Notes: generated by a model not told the origin, from the sequence alone. Positions 1 to 6,254 are shown, counted from the first letter of the stretch. The stretch is 6,471 nt of DNA from Wolbachia pipientis (GCF_023661085.1 NZ_JAHDJT010000081.1:1-6471), one strand, 5' to 3'. Made by a program: numbers and translations.

Positions 1-531
1 TGATGACAATATTTCTCTTTCGTATGTATTGACTTGAGTCAGTGATAACCCAGCTTTATCCGCAAGCTCCACCTGTGTATAACCTCTAATAAACCGCCAG
101 TCTTTTGCCTTTTGTGCCATTTGGGATTTTATAGGCCTTACTTCTGTTATAGCCTTGTTAACTTTAATTCTCTCTGACAAAAATCTAGTTAGTGTACACA
201 CTGCTTCATGAACTTTCAGGTCCTTAATTCTTTTTAGGGATTGCAATAAATAAAATGCCTGCTTATCTTCGCGACTAATATATAGTCCTTCTGGTGGCTC
301 AGGAAAGAAAACGTCAATGTCATAATATAATTTATTTGCCATCCTCTCGAGAGTTGTAGGTTCAATACTGTATACTCCTAGCTCATAATTTATAACCGTT
401 GACTTTGCTACACCAGCTCTTTTTGCGAACTCAATCTGAGAGCACCCCATCTTTAACCTAATATCTTTTGCCTTTTGAGTTATTTGATAGCATAAAGAAT
501 CAGGATCTATTTTATTTTTGGTAGTAGTCAT
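1..531 (-). CDS. Double-HTH XRE-family transcriptional regulator, partial (C-terminal part beyond the left edge)
   Basis: The frame opens with ATG at 531-529 (protein start MTTTKNKIDPDSL) and stays open for 177 codons to base 1, so the C-terminus is missing. Residues about 15-77 form a first Cro/C1-type HTH (RLKMGCSQIEFAKRAG, then VINYE), a DNA-binding fold. Residues about 138-172 begin a second one (WRFIRGYTQVELADKAG, then VNTYE). Two HTHs in one chain is the pattern of the regulators found in Wolbachia prophage WO regions. The linker between them (residues about 78-135) is shorter than in the two other regulators of this window and lacks their AKNLVK...GLS module, so this is a separate subfamily member. 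No clear Shine-Dalgarno precedes the ATG. It diverges from ligA. The target DNA and the phage or host process it controls are not visible here; a role in prophage gene control is inference from the family. Confidence 0.9.
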   Translation of the reverse strand, partial: MTTTKNKIDPDSLCYQITQKAKDIRLKMGCSQIEFAKRAGVAKSTVINYELGVYSIEPTTLERMANKLYYDIDVFFPEPPEGLYISREDKQAFYLLQSLKRIKDLKVHEAVCTLTRFLSERIKVNKAITEVRPIKSQMAQKAKDWRFIRGYTQVELADKAGLSLTQVNTYEREILSS

Positions 532-551
532 TGTTGCACAAATCTTGAGAA

Positions 552-581
552 TTTATATAGTGTTATCACAGTGTATTAAAG
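552..581 (-). promoter_or_regulatory. Candidate promoter or operator upstream of the partial HTH regulator (CTTTAATA box)
   Basis: On the minus strand CTTTAATA lies at 581-574, and 16 bp after its TTAATA comes TATAAA (557-552), a good -10 match, 20 bp before the ATG. The same octamer sits at nearly the same distance upstream of the two other HTH genes. It may serve as a weak -35 or as a shared operator; the region is AT-rich, so part of the match could be chance. Confidence 0.4.
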
Positions 582-759
582 CTTTATTACTCGGACGTAG
601 AAATCTGCAAAGACCAAGATCTCTAATGGTTAAATATCTCACTATTTTTATTTAAATATTATACTTTTAATAAGGCGCACTCGCAATACAAACATTTTAC
701 CCCCAAAAACACGGCGGTAGCGAGTGCATGAGTCAATAATTTATTTACGATTGACGCTG

Positions 760-786
760 TATACTGGAATAGTCACAAAAAGAGGT
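760..786 (+). promoter_or_regulatory. ligA -10-like hexamer and ribosome binding site
   Basis: TATACT at 760-765 matches a -10 box in four to five positions and would give a leader of about 20 nt, but no convincing -35 lies 16-18 bp upstream. The purine run AGAGGT at 781-786, six bases before the ATG at 792, is a good Shine-Dalgarno and supports that start. Confidence 0.35.
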
Positions 787-791
787 ACTTT

Positions 792-2753
792 ATGAGTAAA
801 AATGCAATAAAACTACAAAAAGAAATAGAACATCACAATGAGTTGTACTATCAGAAAAATACTTCAGAAATAACTGATGCACAATACGATGATCTGAAAG
901 CCAAAGCACAACTTCTAGGAATTGATGTAACAGTTGGAGCTGCACCTGATGAAAGGTTTGCGGAAGTACAGCATATTGTGCCTATGCTCTCATTAGCTAA
1001 CGCTTATGACAAAAAAGAAGTTGAAGAATTCCTTGCTAGGGTCAGAAAACTTCTAAATGTACATGAGTTAGAAATCATATGTTAGCCAAAGATCGATGGG
1101 TTGTCTTTTTCTGCAATCTATGAAGATGGTGTGTTCATTAAGGGTTTGACTCGTGGAAACGGCCAATATGGTGAGGATGTGACAAAAAATGTGGCGACTA
1201 TAGAAGGATTGCCTAAAGTGTTACCTGACATAAAGGGTAGATTGGAAATCAGAGGAGAAGTCTATATCAGAAATGATGACTTTTTAAAATTAAATAAAAA
1301 CAATGAATTCTCCACCCCACGTAACTTAGCCTCAGGCTCATTAAGGAAGCTAAATCCAGAAGTTACTGCTCGCAGGCCATTGAAATATTTTGCATACTCT
1401 TTGATCGGTGGAACAGAAAAAACCCAATCTGAAGTATTAAATAAGCTGAAAAAGCTTGGATTCTGTGTAAATGAGCGTCAATACTTAGCAAAAAATGTGA
1501 ATGAAATGCTGGAGTTTTATCATAGAATACATGATAATCGCCATGAATTGGGTTATGATGTTGATGGAATAGTCTGTAAAATCAATAACTTACAGTTGCA
1601 AGAACGTCTAGGTAATACAAATAAAGCTCCTAGATGGGCAATAGCTCACAAATTTCCTGCAGCCCATGGAAAAACTAGAATAGAGAAGATATTAGTACAA
1701 GTCGGCAGAACGGGCCAATTAACACCAGTTGCTCAATTAGTCCCGATAAATATAGGCGGAGTGATCGTTACAAGAGCAACTCTATATAATAAAGATGAAA
1801 TTGAGCGCAAGGACATAAGAGAAGGCGACGTAGTGGTAGTAGCTCGAGCTGGCGATGTAATTCCTAAAATCGTAAATGTAGATCAAAGTTTCCGTTCTCC
1901 AAATGCACCAAAGTTTGTTTTTCCCGACACCTGCCCCGAATGTAACAGTAGAGTTGATGACTGGGAAGCTACGATTAGATGTACCGGGGAAAATGTTTGC
2001 CCAGCACAGCAAATAGGAAAGCTAAAATATTTTGTCTCTGAGAAAGGTCTTGATATTACTGGTTTTGGTGATAAGCAAATGGAGTTCCTTCATAACCTTG
2101 GTTTGGTAAGGAAAATATCCGACATTTTTGCTCTGGAAGAAAAGCTCAAAAAATTCAACTTAAGTGAACTAGAGGGATGGGGTGAAAAATCCATATCTAA
2201 TTTGCTGGACTCTATCAATAGCGGAAGAACTGTAACGCTTGAAAAGTTTATATCTTCCCTAGCAATAAGATATGTTGGACCTAGTGTAGCAAAAGTCCTA
2301 GCCAACCATTATAAGTCCTACGAAAATTGGTATGAAGTAATGGTTAAATTACCTTCTGATGACAAAGCTCTCTACCAACTAATGAGAATAATTGGGGTAG
2401 GAGAAAAAACAGCAGATTCCTTGGAAGAGTTTTTTTCTGATGAGGATAATGCTGAAATGGTAAGTGAGCTTTCTTCTCAGCTAACAATTTTACCAGTTAA
2501 TGCTAATACTAATAATTCTCCCTTTAGCGGTAAAACAATAGTTTTCACTGGAACTCTATCAACTATGGAAAGAAGGGAAGCGCAAGCAAAAGCCGAATCT
2601 TTAGGTGCCAACGTAAGCTCAAGTGTGTCAAATAAAACGGACATTGTGGTGGTCGGCGAAAAACCTGGGTCAAAGTATCAAAAAGCTTTGGAGTTAGGTA
2701 TTAAAATTTTAACTGAAGAAGAATGGGTTGCCTTCATTTTAACCAAGCTATAG
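792..2753 (+). pseudogene. ligA: NAD-dependent DNA ligase LigA, interrupted by an in-frame amber codon at codon 98
   Basis: LigA seals nicks in DNA during replication and repair, using NAD as adenylate donor. Without the stop the frame encodes 653 residues (E. coli has 671). Domains in order: Ia with the NMN-binding residues Y19, Y20, D29, Y32 and D33 (about 1-70); nucleotidyltransferase with catalytic K100 in KIDG, GEVY at 155-158, DGIVCKIN at 258-265 and HKFPA at 286-290; OB fold (about 295-370); zinc finger with cysteines 381, 384, 397 and 403; helix-hairpin-helix region (about 410-555); BRCT (about 577-653). TAG at 1083-1085 stands where the context ...LEIIC-stop-PKIDG expects one residue, probably Glu (GAG to TAG is one base change). 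No frameshift is present. A restart at TTG 1101 would lack K100 and be inactive. The gene may be truly broken, miscalled, or read through. The segment between YDDL and VGAAP is about 11 residues shorter than in E. coli. Confidence 0.93.
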
Positions 2754-2759
2754 CTAAAA

Positions 2760-2802
2760 GGTTTCCCCAAAAGATTGATTTTTTCAGCATCTGGGGAAAT
2801 CC
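2760..2802. terminator. Hairpin after ligA, possible weak bidirectional terminator
   Basis: TTTCCCCA (2762-2769) pairs perfectly with TGGGGAAA (2792-2799), and GG/CC extend the stem across a one-base bulge. The loop is 22 bases and the stem begins 8 bases after the ligA stop. The T-rich tract lies in the loop rather than after the stem, and only TTTT follows on the minus side, so termination is uncertain. Its place between converging genes fits the role. Confidence 0.4.
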
Positions 2803-2829
2803 TATTTCAGTTATTCAGTGTTTTACATC

Positions 2830-2845
2830 AAAAACAGGTGTTTTT
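2830..2845. repeat. 16-bp palindrome (7-bp arms, GG centre)
   Basis: AAAAACA at 2830-2836 and TGTTTTT at 2839-2845 are exact reverse complements around GG. It could be a dimeric regulator site or a simple AT-rich coincidence. It lies in the ligA/regulator convergent spacer, away from any start codon. Confidence 0.35.
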
Positions 2846-2980
2846 ATGGCATAAATACGAGGAAAATTACCATGTCCCATTTAACAGGCTTTAGAGCCAC
2901 ATTATAGCGGTAGTTAAAAAGACGACCCAAAAAACGTCCAACACCTCAAATGCCTCTGTAAGCTCTTCTGTGGAGGTCAT
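2844..2980 (-). pseudogene. Relic of a small hydrophobic (membrane-like) protein, frameshifted
   Basis: From ATG at 2980-2978 a 29-codon frame reads MTSTEELTEAFEVL and then DVFWVVFLTTAIMWL before a stop at 2893-2891. It looks like an acidic amphipathic start followed by one membrane segment. Removing two bases (TG) after ...TTAIM continues into a second frame, ALKPVKWDMVIFLVFMP, which is also hydrophobic and ends at TAA 2846-2844. The two pieces together would give about 44 residues with two hydrophobic stretches. Upstream, an eight-A run separates the frame from another ATG at 2993-2991 that would join with one base removed. I do not recognise the family. The reading as a decayed gene is inference from the matching character of the two frames; it could also be chance. 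It sits downstream of the regulators' terminator. Confidence 0.3.
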
Positions 2981-3004
2981 TTTTTTTCAACATATTCAAA
3001 ATTT

Positions 3005-3033
3005 GAAAAATAAGAGTTATATCAGATAGCTCT
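3005..3033 (-). terminator. Rho-independent terminator of the leftward regulator genes
   Basis: On the minus strand AGAGCTAT (3033-3026) pairs with ATAACTCT (3020-3013) around a five-base loop, with one G-T pair, and is followed at once by TATTTTT. The hairpin lies about 30 bases past the stop of the 3064-4053 gene. The stem is AT-rich and so only moderately strong, but stem plus T-run in the right place is convincing. Confidence 0.55.
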
Positions 3034-3063
3034 ATATAAAATTTCTGCTACGATACCTTCAAA

Positions 3064-4053
3064 TTACGCAAATTCCTTAGCAGATAAGCCAGTTGTTCGT
3101 GAGATAACATCGATAGAAACGCCTAACTTAAGTAGATTTTTTGCAACCTTAATTTTCTCTGCTTTTTTAACCTTTTCTTTTCCAGTCTTCATACCTTCAG
3201 ATAAGGACTTTACTAACCCATCTAATATATCCACTGATTCTTGATCCTCAGTTTTTCTGTACTCACTTATGAAATCCAATAGTTCATTTTCTTCTTTACT
3301 ATCCTTATTTTTTCTTGTTTTAGGCAACAGAGCCTTCACATTAACTGATAATGCTTCTGCTATTTCATATAATTTGTCATATGGAACGGCTGTGTATCCT
3401 CTCTCGTAGTTGTGTATTTCCCTAGGTGTTAACCCAACTTTATCCGCTAAATCTTTCTGATTATATCTCCTTATCAACCTCCATTTTTTTATTCTTTGCC
3501 CTATTTTATAGTGTATAGAATCAGTACGGACTTCTTCTTCTACACCATCGTATTCGTAAGTAGATAAGCCAGTCGCCTGAAAGATAACGTCAACACAAAT
3601 CCCTTCTTTAACTAGATTCTTTGCTACTTCTATTCTCGCTTCTTCTTGATTAAATTTTTCGCTAACATAGACAGATCTGATCAATGGACGCACTACCTTG
3701 CGTAACTTTTGATCCTGAATTTTTCCATATATTTTTGAGAGATAGAGTATTTCTTCATCCTCATCTTCACAATAACTGTCTTTCCTTACTACTACTGGTT
3801 CAGGTAGTAGATCTGTAACACTAATTGATAATTCCTCTGCTATTGTATATGATATCTCAATCGGAATAAGAATATATCCTAGTTCATAGTTGTTTATTTC
3901 TTGATATGTTAACCCGATCTTACTTGCTGACTCTGCCTGCGTATATCCTTGCATTAACCTGCAATTTTCTATTTTTTGTCCTATCTTGTAGCTTATAGAA
4001 CCAACTAGGTTAACGTAGCTAAAGTCGCTAACTTCTCTTACAGGAATAAACAT
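3064..4053 (-). CDS. Double-HTH XRE-family transcriptional regulator (329 aa)
   Basis: A DNA-binding regulator built from two copies of one module. HTH 1 spans residues about 22-84 (IGQKIENCRLMQGYTQAESA, then INNYELGY, ending DLLPE). It is followed by an acidic linker and a short helical module at 137-167 (VAKNLVKEG, then TGLSTYEY). HTH 2 spans 181-244 (KIGQRIKKWRLIRRYNQKDL, then IHNYERGY), followed by a second helical module at 299-328 (VAKNLLKLG, then TGLSAKEF). The chosen start is ATG 4053-4051; the next good candidate is far inside HTH 1. No Shine-Dalgarno is evident. It is paralogous to the gene at 4189-5121, which lies 135 bp upstream in the same direction. After its TAA stop the frame continues readably (FEGIVAEILYRAI) to a TGA, suggesting a shortened C-terminus. 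Such regulators in Wolbachia belong to prophage WO regions; the genes controlled cannot be read from this window. Confidence 0.92.
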   Translation of the reverse strand: MFIPVREVSDFSYVNLVGSISYKIGQKIENCRLMQGYTQAESASKIGLTYQEINNYELGYILIPIEISYTIAEELSISVTDLLPEPVVVRKDSYCEDEDEEILYLSKIYGKIQDQKLRKVVRPLIRSVYVSEKFNQEEARIEVAKNLVKEGICVDVIFQATGLSTYEYDGVEEEVRTDSIHYKIGQRIKKWRLIRRYNQKDLADKVGLTPREIHNYERGYTAVPYDKLYEIAEALSVNVKALLPKTRKNKDSKEENELLDFISEYRKTEDQESVDILDGLVKSLSEGMKTGKEKVKKAEKIKVAKNLLKLGVSIDVISRTTGLSAKEFA

Positions 4054-4076
4054 ATATTTATAGAAACAAGAAAACT

Positions 4077-4106
4077 TATGTACTTTACCATAGGACTTTA
4101 TTAAAG
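4077..4106 (-). promoter_or_regulatory. Candidate promoter or operator of the 3064-4053 regulator (CTTTAATA box)
   Basis: On the minus strand CTTTAATA lies at 4106-4099, and TACATA follows 16 bp after its TTAATA, at 4082-4077. This mirrors the geometry upstream of the regulator starting at 531. The start codon is 45 bp from the octamer. Confidence 0.4.
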
Positions 4107-4117
4107 CCTAATATTTG

Positions 4118-4188
4118 CTATGATTTTTTCATACACTGTGGCAATACTTCTGCTGCGATGCCTTTCATCAACTATAAAAACTTTCAAA
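4118..4188 (-). pseudogene. Off-frame coding tail downstream of the 4189-5121 regulator
   Basis: After the TGA of the regulator, a shifted frame reads MKGIAAEVLPQCMKKS and stops at TAG 4120-4118. The DNA aligns with the segment after the neighbouring regulator's stop (EGIVAEIL there), apart from about 20 extra bases here. Both look like the remains of a longer regulator C-terminus lost by stop codons and an indel. My impression that Wolbachia relatives end in a GIAAEVLPQC-like tail is from memory and unverified. Confidence 0.4.
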
Positions 4189-5121
4189 TCATGCAATTTG
4201 ATCAGCAGATAAACCAATTGTTTGCAAAATAATATCAATAGAAATTCCTCCTTTTACTAAATCCTTTGCAACTTTAATCTTCTCTGCTTTTCTAATTTTT
4301 TCCTCACAAATTCGTATGCCTTCAAACAAAGACTTGATTAGCGCATTGCGTAACTCTTGATTCTCAATTTTCTTGTATTCTTCAATTACATTCGGTAATT
4401 CATTTTCTACTTTGTCATCCTCATCTTCTGCTGATTCAGGTAGTAGATCTATGATACTAATCGATAACGCTTCTGCTATGTCATATAATTTATCAAGTGG
4501 AATAGTAGTTCGTCCTTGCTCATATTTGCTTATTTTTTGACGTGTTATACCGATTTTCTTCGCTAATTCTAACTGAGTATACTTCCGTGCTAACCTCCAC
4601 CCTTTTATCTTTTTCCCTATTCTTTGGAATATAGAATCAGTTTTTTTCTTAATATATTCATCAACAGATAAGCCGATTATTTTTGAGACAATATCAACAG
4701 AAACTCCCGCTTTAACTAGATTTCTTGCTATTTCCATTCTCTCTGCTTTTCTACTATTTTTTTCACTGAGCTGAGCAGATTTGGTTAACAAATAAAATAC
4801 CTTGCGTAATTCTTGATCATTAATCGTTTTATATTCTCTTACTAAATTTAATATTTCTTCGTTTTCAAGATAACCTTTTGATACAGGAACAAGATCTTTA
4901 ATACTTATTGATAATGCATCTGCTATGGCATATAACCTTTCGATTGGAATCCTACGTTTCCCTTTTTCGTAATGAAGTATTAGCCGATATGATACACCGA
5001 TTTTCTTTGCTAATTCCTTCTGGGTATACCCTCGTTCTAGCCTCCAATATTTTACTCTTTGTCCTACTTTGTAGTCTAAAGAATCAGCTGCGTTATCGTA
5101 GCTACCGTTGCCAGTGGTCAC
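4189..5121 (-). CDS. Double-HTH XRE-family transcriptional regulator (310 aa, GTG start)
   Basis: This is a paralogue of the 3064-4053 product with the same two-module plan. HTH 1 is at residues about 15-77 (VGQRVKYWRLERGYTQKELA, then ILHYEKGK). A helical module follows at 125-156 (IARNLVKAG, then IGLSVDEY). HTH 2 is at 165-227 (IGKKIKGWRLARKYTQLELA, then ISKYEQGR, ending DLLPE). The last module is at 280-309 (VAKDLVKGG, then IGLSADQI). The C1/Cro-type fold implies sequence-specific DNA binding, probably as a dimer. The only usable upstream start is GTG 5121-5119. An in-frame ATG four codons earlier (5133-5131) is followed directly by TGA, so it cannot serve. A purine run (AAAAAGA) lies next to the GTG. 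The gene follows the unknown-function gene by 94 bp. The stop falls at the position homologous to that of the paralogue, with coding-like DNA beyond it. Confidence 0.92.
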   Translation of the reverse strand: MTTGNGSYDNAADSLDYKVGQRVKYWRLERGYTQKELAKKIGVSYRLILHYEKGKRRIPIERLYAIADALSISIKDLVPVSKGYLENEEILNLVREYKTINDQELRKVFYLLTKSAQLSEKNSRKAERMEIARNLVKAGVSVDIVSKIIGLSVDEYIKKKTDSIFQRIGKKIKGWRLARKYTQLELAKKIGITRQKISKYEQGRTTIPLDKLYDIAEALSISIIDLLPESAEDEDDKVENELPNVIEEYKKIENQELRNALIKSLFEGIRICEEKIRKAEKIKVAKDLVKGGISIDIILQTIGLSADQIA

Positions 5122-5141
5122 TCTTTTTCACATGAATTTCA

Positions 5142-5171
5142 AAATAAATATATTCTAAGATTTTATTAAAG
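5142..5171 (-). promoter_or_regulatory. Candidate promoter or operator of the 4189-5121 regulator (CTTTAATA box)
   Basis: On the minus strand CTTTAATA is at 5171-5164, 42 bp before the GTG start, matching the other two regulators in position. The hexamer 16 bp downstream of its TTAATA is TTATTT, a poor -10, so in this copy the octamer is better explained as an operator or shared leader than as a -35. Confidence 0.35.
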
Positions 5172-5191
5172 TTTACACATAAAACCTCCTT
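5166..5191 (-). promoter_or_regulatory. Strong Shine-Dalgarno with a four-codon leader frame (MCKL)
   Basis: On the minus strand AAGGAGG (5191-5185) is followed after four bases by ATG TGT AAA CTT TAA (5180-5166). This is the best ribosome site in the window, yet it opens only a four-codon frame that runs into the CTTTAATA box. It may be a leader peptide, or the surviving start of a lost gene. Confidence 0.35.
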
Positions 5192-5215
5192 AACACCCCA
5201 CAAATTGCTTGCTCA

Positions 5216-6184
5216 CTAATGTCTTCTACTTGCTCTATTACTTAATCTTGATAATAATTTCTCCCTTTCGCTTATTACTTGGTTACTTCTATCCCCAATC
5301 TCTCCCATTTCTCTTTCTCGCTCTTCAATACTAAACTTAATAACCTCATCCGAATACTTGCTTTTTCCACTTGCTAGTTCTGATTTTAACCTTCTTACCT
5401 TATATTCTAATTCTACAAACCTTTCATGTTCCCTTAGCGTCTCTATCATCTGATTTATTTGTGATAGCAATTCCCCTTCTTCTAAGCCTTCTGCTATTTT
5501 AATCAGTAACAACTCATCTATTTTATAATTTACTCCAGATTGAACTATAAATAGGTTAACCACTGCTTGCATATCAACAGGCTTGGCTATTAATACATCA
5601 ACATTACTACACACAAAACGTTTTAGACTTATATTTTTTTCTAGATAATTTTTCATATCTTGTGATAAGTTTTCTTTTAATTCTTCATACACTCCTGACA
5701 GCAACGTCTCTAATTCCTTAAAAAATTCAATCTCTATCTCATCAGACGTAAGAATCATTAGCAGATGTTTTACTAACTCTCTATCATTTGATTTGATTGC
5801 CTGATAAATTGCTTTTTCTCTATTCTCTTTCAAATCATATAGTTCTGATGAATCACCAAGGCTAAATAAATAGTTTGTAGCTTCTCCAGAAACATAGGCA
5901 ATATTAACTTCTCTCAGCGGATGACCATCATTAAACTGTTCTAGTAACTTACTATCAGTAGTTTCTTCTATTGCAACAGCTACTTTACTCAACTTCTTTA
6001 GCTTATCTATATTGCCTTGAGAATTTCTAGGTGTATTTTTAACTTCTTCTAGCACTTCGTTATAAAGACTTTGTTTTTCCTCATTGCTTAACAATGCACA
6101 ATGCTTCTTCAGCTGCTTGGAAGTTTTAGATAGAAATTGTACTAACATATTTGCCTGCGTTTTGCTGAGAACTAGTATATCCAA
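5216..6184 (-). CDS. Uncharacterised helical, coiled-coil protein (322 aa, TTG start or 310 aa from ATG)
   Basis: I do not recognise a family. The protein is strongly charged and looks almost entirely alpha-helical, with no signal peptide or membrane segment, so it is probably cytoplasmic. Residues 22-50 and 150-190 are Lys/Glu-rich helices. Residues 122-145 (EKAIYQAIKSNDRELVKHLL) resemble one ankyrin-like helix pair, but no second repeat is visible. Residues about 236-312 have heptad-like charge patterns suggesting a coiled coil, and the protein ends in a basic tail (RASRRH). The longest frame starts at TTG 6184-6182, with an in-frame TGA two codons upstream; ATG 6148-6146 (residue 13) is the alternative. 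Neither has a good Shine-Dalgarno, so the N-terminus is uncertain and could be truncated. It lies 94 bp upstream of the regulator pair in the same direction. Association with prophage WO accessory genes is inference from the neighbours. Confidence 0.75.
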   Translation of the reverse strand: MDILVLSKTQANMLVQFLSKTSKQLKKHCALLSNEEKQSLYNEVLEEVKNTPRNSQGNIDKLKKLSKVAVAIEETTDSKLLEQFNDGHPLREVNIAYVSGEATNYLFSLGDSSELYDLKENREKAIYQAIKSNDRELVKHLLMILTSDEIEIEFFKELETLLSGVYEELKENLSQDMKNYLEKNISLKRFVCSNVDVLIAKPVDMQAVVNLFIVQSGVNYKIDELLLIKIAEGLEEGELLSQINQMIETLREHERFVELEYKVRRLKSELASGKSKYSDEVIKFSIEEREREMGEIGDRSNQVISEREKLLSRLSNRASRRH

Positions 6185-6254
6185 TGCTCACGCTATGACA
6201 AGCTAAAATGGTGGTTTTGGAGTTTTTCTCTTAGTGCTTTGTAAATCGTGAGCA
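6185..6254. repeat. 70-bp segment bounded by 8-bp inverted repeats
   Basis: TGCTCACG at 6185-6192 and CGTGAGCA at 6247-6254 are exact reverse complements. The left arm abuts the TTG start of the 322-aa gene, and the right arm contains the GTG start of the small plus-strand frame. Possible roles are a shared operator for divergent genes, a hairpin in the leader, or a small dispersed element. The interior also holds a minus-strand frame (LTIYKALREKLQNHHFSLS) that ends at TAG 6195-6193. Confidence 0.5.

Larger units (their letters stand above)
532..791. other. Divergent intergenic region between HTH regulator and ligA
   Basis: No gene is supported here; the longest frames seen are 10-15 codons. 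The DNA is strongly AT-rich at about 628-673. It contains a perfect 8-bp inverted repeat, GCACTCGC at 677-684 and GCGAGTGC at 720-727, separated by 35 bases. This GC-rich pair stands out in an AT-rich spacer and could be a protein-binding pair of half-sites or the stem of a leader RNA. Regulatory elements of both flanking genes are listed separately. Confidence 0.6.

Noticed and set aside
1083..1085. Genome-wide recoding of UAG as a sense codon
   Set aside because: ligA itself and the 322-aa gene both terminate at TAG, and no other internal TAG interrupts a gene here.
1782..2012. Minus-strand 76-codon frame inside ligA
   Set aside because: Shadow of the well-conserved OB-fold and zinc-finger coding region on the plus strand.
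2090..2305. Minus-strand 71-codon frame inside ligA
   Set aside because: Antisense shadow of the helix-hairpin-helix coding region.
1101..2753. Independent 550-codon gene starting at TTG 1101
   Set aside because: It is the in-frame remainder of ligA, has no ribosome site and would lack the catalytic lysine K100 and domain Ia.
4908..5135. Plus-strand 75-codon frame
   Set aside because: Antisense of the N-terminal HTH of the 310-aa regulator; its hydrophobic composition is a mirror of that coding strand.
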